From: Microcebus murinus
Taxonomy: Eukaryota > Chordata > Mammalia > Primates > Cheirogaleidae
Reading direction: 5' to 3'
NCBI RefSeq assembly: GCF_040939455.1
Contig: NC_134106.1
Span: 75,337,001-75,401,000 of the forward strand
Length of the DNA: 64,000 nucleotides
The first letter of the stretch is position 1. Every line of letters begins with the position of its first letter. Of this stretch, positions 23,098 to 35,216 are shown one piece after another. Made by a program: the position numbers and the translations under genes. The notes under the pieces are model-generated. The model saw nothing but the letters and a program-made list of their open reading frames with translations. It was not told the DNA's origin and searched no databases.

Positions 23098-23557
23098 TGT
23101 TAGAGGCAAGGACCCTCAAAGACCCTCAACTCCCCTATGACTCCTCTTACGCACGGGCTTCGCCCTGGAAAATTCCAGCTATAGCTCCGAGAATAATGCA
23201 TTCCATGACGTGCTGACCATGGAATTCTCCAGGGTGTGCTAACTGCAATTGTTCCCGACCACCTGCCAGGTTGGGGTTGAGTAATCAGTCACAAACAGCT
23301 TCAATACCGATAAGACGCTGATTGGGGCTGATTAACCCAAACCCAAGACTCATCGTCACCCTACTCTATTTTTCTGTTTCTACTTCCTTGTATGCTTATA
23401 AAACCTACTTCTGTATGCTTATAAAACCTACTAAAAATCTAAGTAAAGCAGACCTTGACAACCCTTTGCTTAGTCTCGTTCCTTTCTCTCGCCCATCTCT
23501 TTCAGGCACGGTCCCCCTTGACCCCACGAGTAACAGAAGGTCCTGTGGGCCGAGACA
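23098..23557 (+). repeat. ERV 3' LTR (460 bp)
   Basis: The LTR starts TGTTAGAGGCAAGG and ends GGGCCGAGACA. It contains TATAAAA boxes at about 23397 and 23420 and an AGTAAA poly(A) signal variant near 23442. It is about 90% identical by eye to the solo LTR at 1585-2023, but carries an extra 23-bp unit around the TATA box. It is followed by ggcaat; no matching left target-site copy remains because the left side of the provirus is gone. Confidence 0.92.
23391..23436 (+). promoter_or_regulatory. Tandemly duplicated 23-bp TATA-box unit in the 3' LTR
   Basis: TATGCTTATAAAACCTACT occurs at 23391 and again at 23414, an offset of 23 bp, giving two TATAAAA boxes. The solo LTR of the same family has one copy at about 1879-1897, so the duplication is a variant of this copy or of its subfamily. 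Confidence 0.85.
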
Positions 23558-24240
23558 GGCAATACCAGTAACTGGCAAGGATCCAGAACAATAAGAACTC
23601 TCTCATTAATTTCTGGTATAAATACAAAATTATACAGCCATTCTGGGAGACAGTTAGGTAGTTTCTTACAAAGCTAAACATAACTTTATCATATAATCCA
23701 TCAATAGCATTCCTAGGTATTTAACCAAATGATTTGAAAACTTATGTCTACAAAAAACCTGCACACAAATGTTTATAGAAGCTTTGCTCATAATCATCAT
23801 AGACTAGAAGCAACCAAGATATCCTTCAATGAGTGACTGGATAGTCAAACTGTAGCACAGTAGACTATACAGTAGACTATACAGTAGACTACTATGCAGC
23901 AATGAAAAAGAATGAGCTATCAAGTCATGCAAAAACACAGATGAATCTTTAATGCATATAGCTAATTGGAAGAAGCCAGTCTGAAAAGACCACTTACTGT
24001 ATGATTCTATTTATATGACATTCTTGAAAAGACAAAACTCTAGAAATGGTAAATAGAGCAGTGATTGCCAAAGGTTTGGGGAGAGAGCAGGATTGAATAG
24101 GTGAAACATACGGCATTACATGAGTATGGTGAAACTATTCTGTATGATACTTTAATGGGAGAGTCATGAAACTATGCATTTGTCAAAACCCACAGAATTT
24201 TATAGCACAAAGAGTGAAAAATGTATGCAATTAAAAAAAA
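23558..24240 (+). repeat. Old L1 3' end, right of the ERV
   Basis: actggcaaggatccagaac, ggagacagttaggtagtttcttacaaagc, caatagcattcctaggtatttaacc, ggaagaagccagtctgaaaag and tgattgccaaaggtttggggag appear in L1 3' order. It is probably the same L1 as 19050-20205. Confidence 0.85.
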
Positions 24241-25130
24241 ACATGTAAAAGTTGAGGGGCTCCCAGAATGGAATGCAGACTGTGACCAAAAACTTAACTA
24301 TATTACAAACGTTTGAAACAACCTCACTGAAGGGAGGTAGGAAATAAAGGTGCTAAACGAAGTAACTTTGGAGCTGAATGTAGCCTGTTGAGACTAAAGG
24401 CAAAGTGAACTGTACACAGCACTGTACTCCAGGTGATAAAGTTGTTTCCCGTGGGTAGGAGTTAACAGTTCTGAAACTGGCATACACGTATGCTGGAGCC
24501 GAACAATGAAGGAAATAGATGGTGGGAGCTAGATTTCTAACTATCAGAGCAGGTTACTGTAAGAAAGGAGAGAAGTCTAGAATGATCTATGTGGTAATAA
24601 ACCAAAGTTGAGACATCATTGTGAACGCATGTTTGCCTTCATATAGATACAAATGAATATATATGTATAGATATGTATATACACACAAGTCAGTACACAC
24701 ATATATATTTCCTTGCTCTATCAAGTGGGAAGGTCTACAAGTAACAACATCCCAGTAGCAAAAAAAACACTTAGTACTCAAATCTTGCTTTCTCAAAACA
24801 TTCTCAAAAAAAAAAAAAAAAAGGAACTAGGGAAATGATTGATCCTAGGGCTGGAGCAGGGAAAATACAAGATGAACCTGGAGTATCTTGTAGTTCCAGA
24901 AAGTAAGAAAGGTCACAGTGTGGGTAGAATTGAGCTTATGAGGAATGACAACCATTCTTGCCATAAAGCCTTCCCAGCAGCTGTCACCTCACCGCCACAC
25001 CCTGTCCTTCTGTGACCCAACTGGTGAATTCTCATTTGGGGCCAACCCAACCATCCTATTTTCCTACCTGTATCCCCAGGTAGAAACCACATCTTTGCAT
25101 TGCCTGGCACTGCCACAAGTATGAGTGAGA
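24241..25130. other. Unassigned intron, possibly old repeat
   Basis: 24241-24560 looks like an old interspersed repeat that I cannot name. It is followed by an AT-rich stretch with ATATGTATA and an A-run at 24807-24823. No gene signal. Confidence 0.4.
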
Positions 25131-25654
25131 CCCAGGCATGCTGTCAAGACCAGGTGTGCAAGGGTTGCCGCGAGCCCTCTTCCTCCTGCCCCTCTCCTCC
25201 CCACACTGTCACCCTCGGTGGCTGTGTAGACCGAGCCACCTCTTCCTAAGTTTCCACCCGCCCCTTGCTCCCTCTCCCCTTGACCCCACCTCTGCATTCC
25301 TCAGAGGACAGGGGTCATCTGCTGGAACATCCTCAACTCTCTTGCCCCTGCTTGAAAATTCCTCTCTATCTTCTCTTCTCTTCAGGCTTACTGTCCCTCC
25401 TGTCTCTGAGGAGGAATTACCTGCTTTGGTTTCAGGGCCGTCCCCCCACCTGTGTTTGATGTGACGTCCTCTGTCCCCCTTTGACCTTTCCTTCAGTCAC
25501 TTCCACTCCCTGGCAGCATCAGTCTCTTCCTCTCCTTCCTCTTTCCCTCTCCCGTCTGGGCTCAGACATGGTTTTGTCACTCTTCCCTCTAAAACACCAC
25601 TCCCAACCCCACAGTATCCAGCTCTGGTCCCACATAACCTCCCTTATTGAAGGC

Positions 25655-25960
25655 ACAGGCACAGGCTGTGGTCTCACGCAGACCTGGGTTCAAATCTCAG
25701 GCCCGCCTCTTACCAGCCAGGGGACATCAGGAAATAACCAAGACCATGCTGAAGTCTGTGGAGGGGGGCCCGCGTGCCAGGCACTGGGGGAAGGGCTTCA
25801 CCTAAGATGATACCGTGGCTCACAGAATCCCGCCAACATCCTCGGGAGACGGGGACGTTGTATTTAGTTTAGAGAAGATGAAGGGGGGCTTGGAGAGGCG
25901 AAGTGATTTGTACAAGTTCACACAGCGGACGGAGAAGGGCAGAGGTAGAGCCAGGGCAGC
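25655..25960. repeat. Two MIR fragments, opposite orientation
   Basis: 25655-25745 (gcagacctgggttcaaatctcagg) is a forward MIR. 25815-25960 (gacggggacgttgtatttagtttagagaagatgaaggggggcttgg...gtacaagttcacacagc) is an inverted MIR. Confidence 0.6.
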
Positions 25961-26850
25961 CGGCCTGCCTCGCGCCGAAGCCCACCTTCTGTCTTCCACA
26001 GTCCCCGAGATGCCCAGCGCTCTCCTCCTCAGCCCCTTCTCTAGAATGTCAATGACACTGCCTCCCTTGTGGAACTCCTGCAAAAATTGGAGGAAATGAT
26101 GTATGCAGACCACTCAGCATTATGTCCAGCACTCGACAAACGAGCATCCTTCAACCAGTGGGGACGATTACCCTAGGATTACCGACCGGGCGTTCCTGGG
26201 ATTCTCTCCTCTTGGTTTCCATGAGGCTGTGATCTCCTGGTTTTCCTCTCACCCCTCTGACCTGTCTCTTGCATTCCCTGTCATCCTTTTCGGCTCATCC
26301 TTAAAGTGGAGGCTTTTCCCAGAGTCCCTCAGAGCTCCCTCTGCCTGCACAATGCCCACTACTCACCTAGCTCAGCCAGTGCGTCCCAGAGCCTCCAGCC
26401 TCCTGTGTGGCACCCGTCCCTGCCCAAACCCGTTCTCCTCTGTGTCCTCCATGTCTAACTAAGCTGTTCCTGCATCACGGGAGACCTCGCTGCTTCCCTC
26501 CTTAGAAACCGCCTGCGGCCACCCACCGCCGACAGGACACACTGCAAATCGTTAGCAAGGCAACAGAGTCCCTTCGTCATCTGGTCCAGGCCACCTTCCC
26601 AGGGGCCTCCAGCTGCCTCAGCCTACTGGAAAGCTGCTGTCCTCCTCTCCTCCCCACGATCTTCTTTTTTCCCAGCAAAACACCCCAGATGCCGCAGCAG
26701 TTCCGGGCACGGCATCATGTCAAATCCCTTTACGTCCTGAGGGTCGTCTCCAACCAAGCTCCATTTGTCAGGGACGCTCTTTAAAAATGAAGCCCAGAAA
26801 CGAACAGTACTCCAGGCACTGCGTGGAACTACCCCCTGCAGTGTTTTGGA

Positions 26851-27184
26851 GCCAGTGCCCACACCCTGAGTACCTCACCTGGGACATCCCTGGGGGCAAA
26901 CATCAAGTTCACCCACGGCCCTGGAGACAGGTTCGAATCCTCCGGATGTCTTATGGGACAGGTCGGCCCACAGGTCACAGGAAGCACGGCTACCCAAACA
27001 AGAAGCATGGAAGTTTCCGGAAATCTAAGATGCTGCGCTCTGAGACCCCGACGTGTCCAGCACCCCTTCTTCAACACAGCCTCAAAACAAAGCGTCTTTG
27101 ACAAGAGTTCGGCGGGGACAGGAGTGGGCACAACACGGCGCTGCCCCCATGAGGTGCTTGCCCCGCCAAGCTGCCTGGCCTCAC
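26851..27184. repeat. Local duplication, copy 1
   Basis: About 330 bp, from gccagtgcccacaccctg to ctgcctggcctcac. It is about 85% identical by eye to copy 2 at 27965-28294, same orientation, 1114 bp apart. Copy 1 has many CpG where copy 2 often has TG or CA. Frames are open on both strands in both copies. Not a repeat family I recognise. Confidence 0.8.
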
Positions 27185-27964
27185 TTGCACCCCGACAGCG
27201 CAGCCCGTCTTCCCGGTGCCGGCCCAACGGGCCCAGCAGGCTGAGCCCAGCTGCAGCACCACAGTCGCGCCAGCTCGGCGGGTCACGGGCTCCCGTGTGC
27301 TCCCAGGGCTCCCGCATCGGCGCAGGGCCATTCAGGTCTACACGCCACTTTGCCCATAGGACAGAAAACCCCTACGGGAAGCGACTTCTCTCTATGTCCC
27401 ATTCTCCAAAGCTTGCAACACCATACGCCTTGAGTCCAGCTGTGGGGAATAAGCCAGGGGATCTGTAAGGTCACAGGTGAAGGTGGGGTCAAGTCAGAGG
27501 AAAGGCCATACTTAACAACACCCCCTTCCTTCTAATTCCGCTTCAGAAACAGAGTGCAGGCATAGAGCGCACTCTCATAGTAAATGCCTTTAGAGATTTG
27601 GTGCTCAGAATTATGCTTCCACACTGACAGAGGTGCCCTCTGAACTGAGCAGGTATCTGGTGGCAGTAAAAGGGATCCTCGCTGACAAGATCGGTCCTTT
27701 TAAAAGAAAAGTCGGGTGTGGGTTGAAACAAAGCCCGGACGAGACAGCAAACATAAGAATGAAACGGAAAGCGCCACAGTGAGCCAGCCCTTAGCACCTT
27801 TCGCCACGAGTTATTTATTCAAGCATGAAAACTGGGACATCGTTCTCACAACACTAATTAGACAAAGAAATGAGATATGCAAATATTTTTGAGTCGGTGC
27901 TCTCCAGCATTCTTGCCAGATGAAAGTTAATAAAGAGAATACGACCCAACAGGCTCACTCCGCA
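27185..27964. other. Spacer between the duplicated copies
   Basis: GC-rich and CpG-rich to about 27350, then ordinary sequence. No gene recognised. Confidence 0.45.
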
Positions 27965-28294
27965 GCCAATGCCCGCACCCTGGCTACCTGACCTGGGACA
28001 GCCCTGGGGGCAAACGTCAAGTTCACCCATGGCCCTAGAGACAGGATTGAACCCTCTGGATGTCTTATGGGACAGGTCAGCCCACAGGTCCCAGGAAGCA
28101 CAGCTCCCCAAACAAGAAGCATGGAAGTTTCCAGAAATCTAAGATGCTGTGCTTTGAGGTCCCGACATGTCCAGCACTGCTTCTCCAGTGCAGGCTCAAA
28201 ATGCAGGGTCTTTGACAAGAGCACTCTGTGGGGACAGGTGAGCACAATACGGCCTCCCATGAGGTGTTTGCTCTTCCAAGCTGCCTGGCCTCAT
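27965..28294. repeat. Local duplication, copy 2
   Basis: From gccaatgcccgcaccctg to ctgcctggcctcat. Shared blocks include gacctgggacagccctgggggcaaac, caaacaagaagcatggaagtttcc and ctgcctggcctca. A CA run follows at 28361-28389. Confidence 0.8.
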
Positions 28295-28360
28295 GGAGCC
28301 TCCGTCTTCTGCACTGTGAAACAGGAGTCCCAGGGGGCTCCTGTTAGCATGGATTGAGAA

Positions 28361-28389
28361 CACCACACACACACACACACACACACACA
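28361..28389. repeat. (CA)n microsatellite
   Basis: About 14 CA units just after duplication copy 2. Confidence 0.95.
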
Positions 28390-28479
28390 GTGCCAACAGC
28401 CTGGCCCATGGGACACGTCAGCACCTGGTGGCTCCCCTTCCCTCCCCATGGACCTTGTCTGAATAAAGATGCTTGTGGT

Positions 28480-28600
28480 GGGCTGGGCACAGGGCTGCGT
28501 TCAGTCATGGGTATCTACTGAGGGCTCCTACGTGCCTCTGGCAGTGTGCAGTCCCTGCCCCCTAGCAGCTAATGGAGAAGTGGGCAGAGGGTCTGCAAGC
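28480..28600 (+). repeat. L2 3'-end fragment
   Basis: gtatctactgagggctcctacgtgcctctggcagtgtgcagtccctg matches the L2 end pattern. Confidence 0.6.
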
Positions 28601-29298
28601 AAGGCGCTACAGGAGCTCTGTGCAGGAAGGGCGGCCACAGGGGCAGGGAGGTTTCCTGGGGAAGAAACATCCACACCTAGACACAACCGGTGAGTACGAG
28701 AGGAAGGCAGGGAGAGTCACGAGCAGAGGGCCAGCCCGTGCATAGCCCAGAGGTGACTGGGTGGCCAGTTTGAGGAGCTGCAACTGGGTCCATATTGCTA
28801 GAGTATGAGATCGATTTCTTTCACTCAGAATTCTCCTCCGCAGTTTGGGCCAGGGCTGCTCTCTGAAGCTTTAATCCTATTACATAGCTGTCTTTAGAGA
28901 GCGGGAGACCATCCCCAGACCTGTGCATCATCTGCCCAGAATAGCACACCAGTCATACCGACAATGTCATCAGACCCAGGAGGCTCACCCATGAGCAATC
29001 TGCAAGGGTGAGCCAAGGAGCAAGTGAGCACTGCAGGAAACAAACACAAAACGGTCTCTACCCGTATACATACCTGCCTGGACCGAAAATACCCTGGGGT
29101 GGGCAAGTCCCAAGGTTATAAAACAAAGGTCTTGCTGTACACATAACAAATGGAAAATAATTGCTTTTTTGTTTTAAAGATTCAGTTCAGGATTCTAGGG
29201 CACTTTATACATTTAAAATGCCTCCAAATGACCCCTACCCAGTCGCAACAGAGCTATGATCTGAACTGATTTATTCTCTACCAAAAATGCCTTGTCTT

Positions 29299-29486
29299 CA
29301 TCACTATAGTCATTCATCCATCTCTCTATCCACCCATCCATTCATCCATCTCTCCACCTATCTATTCATTCATCCATCCAACCACCCACCCAACCACCCA
29401 TTCATCCACTCACCCATCCACCCATCTATCCATCCATCCACCCACCTATCCATCCATCCGCTCATCTACCCATCCACCCATTCACT
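29299..29486. repeat. (ATCC)n tetranucleotide array
   Basis: About 190 bp of cattcatccatc/cacccatc units. The frame of repeated H-P-S-I on the plus strand is an artefact of the array. Confidence 0.95.
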
Positions 29487-29487
29487 G

Positions 29488-29575
29488 AGTTCTTATTAAG
29501 TACCAGGCCCTGTTCTAAGTCCAGAGGGGACAGTGGAAACCAAGAAGACACAGGTCTTGTCCTCTTGAAGTTGAT
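29488..29575 (+). repeat. L2 3'-end fragment
   Basis: gagttcttattaagtaccaggccctgttctaagtccagaggggacag matches the L2 end. Confidence 0.65.
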
Positions 29576-30559
29576 GTTCCCAATGACTGGCCTTGGCTGT
29601 TGGGCACCCCAGGCAAGACCTTCTTACCCCTGAGTCTGCTGAGTAGCAAATAAATGTAGGTCCACAGAAGCCCCTGGCACCCCAATGAATGCATGTTCCT
29701 TGGTTTACCTCCTCCTGCTGCAGCCACAGCCTCTCCAAACTCAAGTCAAGCCTAACCCAGAGGGAATTCCCTACAGCGCTGGTAGGACTCTCCCAACCCA
29801 AACTGTGTGATAATCTAAAAAAGCCACATAGTCTCACAAGAGCTGGGGACATGGCAGCACATACCTTTTATATATAAGTAATACCCCCTCCTTCTATTGA
29901 GGTTTTCAAGACACCCCACCTGGTCCTTGTACAAATGGAGAAATAAAGCAAGGAGCAAAAGATAGAGGCCAAAATAAGACCCTTCTTACTGATGCAAGCC
30001 AGGCTTGAGGAGGTGGCTGACAGTCTGTTAGCAGAATGTCTTGCTAATAAGTGTCCATCCTTAGACACACTTGCCCACAAAGCCCTGGAAGGGCTGGACA
30101 GGGAGAAGTACTCATGGAAGGAGGCTTCCCTGGGGCCAACCCTCAACACCTGCTCCCTGAGGAACGGGGGAAAGGGACAGCAGGATGACAAAAGCTCAGG
30201 TCTTGCTTTCTAACTCCGCAATGAGGTAAGTCACTCCACAGCCATAAGTGGAGTGAGTAAAGGGTGGAGAAAGGCCAGTTGCCTGTTTAAGGACATATCT
30301 CTGGGAACAGAGGAGGTACCCCCCCTTCTTAACTCCCTAGATGAGTTCCAGTCACACAGCTACTGAAGACTGGCCTGCTGTCATCTTTGTTCCCTCACGT
30401 CCCATTCAGCCCCGGGTTCTCTCCATTCCGGCCCCTGCATATGCATCATACTCTGTCCCCAACCTCTCCACACACACCATGTACTGTGTCCTACTCGAAC
30501 CCTTGTCACCATCCCAACTGCCTCTGTGCCCTCCGTCCTCACCCTGACTGCCAGGTCAG

Positions 30560-30900
30560 TCCTGCTCCTGCAGGTGAGCCTTCCTCTGCAGGCTCTCCAC
30601 AGCTCGGGAGTGCTTGTCTGGTACGGCCCTGCCTCACCTGCCCCCTCACTCAACTTATTCCCACCACGACCTTTCTAGCAGACCATGGACACTCTGCCAT
30701 GCTAAACCCTCTGATCAGCCACACCAGTTGGATCGCACTGGCTCCTCTGTGTTTTCACATGTGGTCTCTCTTCTGAAGCCTGGAATGTCCTTCCCCCACC
30801 AATCTGTTTGCCAACCAACTTTTACTTTGAAGGCAAAACTCAGTGTAAGGTTTTGGGGGACTGTTCTCTTCTTGAGCTAACCTTGGCAGCCCTTGCTCCA
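30560..30900 (+). repeat. L2 fragment
   Basis: gaagcctggaatgtccttcccccacc and ccaacttttactttgaaggcaaaactc are L2-type phrases. Confidence 0.6.
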
Positions 30901-31009
30901 GTCCTGGTCAAAGCTCCACCATGGCACTAAACTCGCATGGATGATTGCTAACTTATGTCCCTCTACTGCCCAGCTCTCTCCGTCCCCCAATCAACCCCAG
31001 GAAAAGGAG

Positions 31010-32130
31010 AGATAATTCAGGAGACAGAACTCCAAAAAGCAATCTCCAGTGGATATCTGTACAGAGATTACAGAGCAGGTGCAACCAGAAAACAATAACA
31101 TACTACTATAGAAAACAAATAGACAAGAGAAAGAGAGGAGCTCTTCCAACATTTCAAATTGTACAAATACAAACATGGATAAAAAAAATTCTAGAATATA
31201 TGGCAAATCCTGTTGGAAAATGTGGGCAGAAAAATAAGACAATCAAGCTAAAAAGCCAAACCTCCAAATAATTAGAGTTCTGGGAAAACAGAGAAAAATG
31301 CAAAAACAAACAAACAAAAATGACCAAAAGAACTAGTAGAAGAAAATTCTTCAAAAATGAAAAGAGATACCAGAAACTGAAAGGGTCCACCACGTGCCAG
31401 GCAGAATTAACAAAAACCCAGAACTAGACACATCCTTTAGAAATTTCCACACACCTAAGACAAACACCTTGCAGAGACAACATGTAGGTCTGCTACAGAA
31501 CCTGTGACCCTCCGTTAGCAGACTTGATGCTAGAAGACAATGGAGCAGCACTTTTTAAGTTTGAGGGAAAATTATTTTCAACTTAGAAGTCTCACCTAAA
31601 ATAATAATCAAATGTGAGGGCAAAATACTGACCACTTCAGACATACCAAGAGTCAAAATATTAGCAAACATACATCCTTCCAAAGAATTTCCTTGGATAT
31701 AAACTACAACAAAACCAGAAAAAAATCAACCAAAAAGATAATAAGGGGATCCAAGAGAAAGCTTAACTACTCCCAGAAATCTAGTGAAAAGGAAAACACT
31801 TAGATGGTGACTGGTATACATCAGGCTTAGAAACAAGTGATCAAAATTAAAATAAGAAATCAGCGGGCTCCACGAGATCTTCAAGGAGAGTAGTGGAATG
31901 GATTCCACACGACAGAGGAAGTGATCAAGAAGCTGGAAGATACCACTACTACGGTGATGAAGGCACAGGTGTCTTCTCCCAACAAGGAAAGCGAAAGGTA
32001 ATTGGAAACTCCAGGAAAAGCCAAAAACCTTTAGAAATAAAATGTGATTATTAAAATAAATATCAAGCAAGCAAAAATATGACATGATTTTGAATAATTT
32101 ATAGAGTACAAAAAAGTGATTCCATTTGAA
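31010..32130 (+). repeat. HAL1 (half-LINE) fragment
   Basis: ttgatgctagaagacaatggagcagc, aataataatcaaatgtgagggcaaaatac and cttcagacataccaagagtcaaaa follow the HAL1/L1 ORF1-derived element. Stops are frequent. Confidence 0.7.
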
Positions 32131-33299
32131 CTTGATGCTAGAAATATTGTTGTTCAAATTATGAAAGTATTTTGACATTGGATCTATGGTGAAAGAATAT
32201 GACCTTCATATACTACATGATTCTACAGTAAACAGTACTTCTTAGCTCCGGTCTTAATAATGTAATCTAAAGTCCAGAAGCCAGGTGATGGTTATAGAAG
32301 AAAATGTAAAAAAAAAAAACTGTTCTCAGCCTTGACAATATAAAAGTACTTAGCTGATTAGAAGTGGAGAGTGGATGGAAAGGAGTTAAGAAATTTAGTT
32401 GTTAAGATAGGAATGGAGGTTAAAGAGTATTTATAGGTAACCTGATAATCCTTGGGAAAATTAAAAATAATAATGTAAAAATAAAAAATTGTGAAGAAAA
32501 AACTGAAAGGGGAGACATGGGTGGGGTGTTGTGTACATGAACTAAACTCTCATCTTTCATCTCTAAGACGTAGAAATAGCTAAAGTTGATAAAGCACAAA
32601 TATTCCAGTAACCATCATTTCCTTACTCTTCTTTAATACCTATAAGAGCTTGGTGGAGGCAAATTTAAATGGCCCAGTTCACTTTTTAAAATCTATCTAA
32701 GGAAGTGGGAACTTTTATTTTTTTGTCTTATTAAATGTCATTGTAGTAGGCAGAGGTATTCAAAATCATTTTGTTGGACTGAGCTAAAAAAAAAAAAAAA
32801 TTCCACTGGACACACTCAATAAATGTTCATTATAAACAGCCCTTTTCCCCATGAAAGGATGTCAGTGCAAAGGCCAGACCGGCTCCCGCCCCTCCCCACT
32901 CCTGCTCCCGGCACACAGATGCTCAGGAGGACAGTGACACGCGGCTGTCAGGCAGAGCCGGCAGTGCTGCTGGAAATTACATCAAGTCCCAGGTCACAGT
33001 GGGGAGGGAGGCCTGGATTCCCGCCCAGCCACTAACCATTTGGCATCTGCCAAATCCCAGTCTGGGTGGAATCTCCACATTTTTAAATGTGGACAACAAA
33101 TGTTTTAAATCTTTGGTTTGGTCGGGTTAACCAAAGCAAATACAACCGTGCACCAAAGTGGTCCAGGAACACCAGAGAGCAGGGCTCCTGCCAGACACCC
33201 AGAGAACCTCCCGCTCGACCGAGGACTACAAAAGCCGCGCCGGCGCGGGGTAATGGTTGGAGCCCGGACTGCCGGACTACGAGACCCAGAAAGCTCTGG
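32131..33299. other. AT-rich intron, nothing recognised
   Basis: It contains A-runs at 32307-32319 and 32787-32801, then GC-richer sequence from 32850. No exon recognised. Confidence 0.45.
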
Positions 33300-33445
33300 A
33301 CGTGCCGTTACATCTTTCCATATCTCAGTTTTCTCATCTGGAAAATGAGAATCATGACAGCACTCATCTCACAGAGTTGCTGTGATGATTAAATGAGCGA
33401 TTATGTGTGAAATGCTCAAAAACGGTCCCTTAACAAGAAGCACTC
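33300..33445 (+). repeat. MIR SINE
   Basis: tatctcagttttctcatctggaaaatgagaatc then gagttgctgtgatgattaaatgagcg. Confidence 0.8.
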
Positions 33446-34459
33446 AATTCAAGTCAGTCACTATTTGACTGTGGCTTGAGCTATGGCCGCCTTTCTCCAC
33501 CGGAATCTGCTGAAGGACGGGGCAAAGGAAAGGAATAATGACACAGGGGCGGGGGGTGAGGGAAAGGGACGGGGACCTGTACGAGCACCTGTGCTACACG
33601 GAAGATCAAGTTTCAGGTGGAAAAGCACCTAAGGCCAGTCATCCATCATCCATGTCTGACCCTCTGGGTGGCAAGCCCATGCTCCCCCCAGGCGGCCAAC
33701 AGGACTTCCATGGAGCAGTGAGGGTCCTCCGGCTGCATCCGGGCACCTGTCCTAGGTGAGCAGGCAGCTGGAGCCGAGGAAAACACGCCACCCCCACGCA
33801 GGACCCGGGCCGGCGCCCCTGGAAGCGGTCTACACTTGCAACGGCACCACTCTCTCCCCTGAGCTGCCACGGCCACAGCCAGGGTTTGAGGAGGCTGGGG
33901 TGGCCCCTGATGACTTAGGTACAGGGCACTCTGCTCCTTGAAATGCTGCCACAGGCACAAACACCTCACGTTCCCAGGCCACATCAAGCGGGGAGGGATG
34001 CCCAAGGACTTTCTTCTCCTGCAGCAAAGAAGCACTCCTCGCCCCACTGCGAGCTGTCGGCTGTCCATCTGTGAGTATGACCCAGATTCTCGACCTGAAG
34101 GGGAAGGGCTGGGTGCCAACTCCCGAGTGTTTGGGCCAGAGACATAGAGGCCTCGTTTAGAAATATTTCTATCAAAGATATGCGTTGGACCTTGGTCTCT
34201 GAGGACCCTTCCAACCATAAAAATCCCACGACTCTCTCGTTGTGACATGTTATTCTCAATGCCCACCACCACCTCTCCCCTCCTGCCACTATAACCCCCG
34301 GAGGCTTCCTCGCTTCCTCACAGAGCTGAGTATTTTAGTTACTTGGATACAGCGTGAGAACCTGGGCGGGGCACACACACCTTCCAGGTTATCTCTGTCG
34401 CCTCTCAGCACTGCCCACAATGCTAAGAGGAAGGCACTCAATCAACATGTGTTCACAGA

Positions 34460-35190
34460 AGTGAAGTAAATTCAAAATGGAAATTCTTTCAAATATCCGT
34501 TTCAAATATACACATCATGTGCTCCTAATCTCTGGCTCTCTGGTCTTCAGAGAAAGGGGCAGTAGATGTATCTTTCAGAAGACAAATGTTTGAATTTCAG
34601 TTGTTGAAATATAAGCTTCTACAGAAACACAGCAAAAAAATTATTTAACTATTTTATACCCACCCAAAATGCTGCAAATATGTTTTTTTAAGACATTCAT
34701 GAGTCAAATTATATCCTGAAGAGTGATCGAAATAACTCTGTATCCCATTTGCAATCTTGGTACTGAGCCAGGCAATGATTCAGCTGTTGCACCCTGTTCT
34801 TATATTGACACTTTTTAAAAATCAACACTCACAGCTGATAAGAAGTTAGACTGATGACAATAGCAAAAACCTGGCTACTTCTTACATAACAAAAGTAAAT
34901 AATGGGTGATGGACACACTTATAACTTTGACTCAAACTGTACATAAGCAATTCATGTAAGCAAAATGTTTACACCCCAGTAATATTATGATATTAAAAAA
35001 AATAAATAAATGTAAACAGAATCTGCAAGTCATTGTTGGTATTTGCCGCCCTCTGGTGGGCAAGCCCAGGAAGTGTCCACATCAGGAAACTGGAAGTGTG
35101 TACTTCACAGATGAGATCATCCCAGCTCAAGCCTTCATCCCACAGGACGTCCCCGTAGCAACCAAGTAAGTCCTGATTCTCTGCTCCCCG
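34460..35190. other. AT-rich intron, nothing recognised
   Basis: No repeat or exon that I can name in this stretch. Confidence 0.45.
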
Positions 35191-35196
35191 TGTCTG

Positions 35197-35216
35197 CGTG
35201 TGTGTGTGTGTGTGTG
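35197..35216. repeat. (GT)n microsatellite
   Basis: Ten GT units. Confidence 0.95.

Larger units (their letters stand above)
20206..23557 (+). mobile_element. Truncated type D-like endogenous retrovirus
   Basis: In order: end of protease with G-patch, reverse transcriptase, start of RNase H, a jump to the end of env SU, a complete env TM frame, a CTE-like region, a polypurine tract and a 3' LTR. The 5' LTR, primer binding site, gag, most of protease, integrase and most of SU are missing. Betaretrovirus-like pro-pol combined with a TM that has CX6CC (the type D/gamma-like form) is the layout of simian type D retroviruses. The left edge abuts L1 ORF2 sequence and the right edge abuts L1 3' sequence, so it inserted in an L1 in the same orientation. 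It lies antisense to ACOXL in the 34.5-kb intron. It cannot replicate in this state. Confidence 0.93.

Noticed and set aside
20206..23557. A replication-competent provirus
   Set aside because: Missing 5' LTR, primer site, gag, protease active site, integrase and most of SU, with stops in pol and SU.
26925..26950. tRNA-like B box (GGTTCGAATCC) in duplication copy 1
   Set aside because: No A box at the right distance, no cloverleaf, and the motif is altered in copy 2 (ggattgaaccc).
29299..29486. CRISPR-like or other ordered repeat array
   Set aside because: It is a plain degenerate tetranucleotide microsatellite without spacers, in a vertebrate genome.
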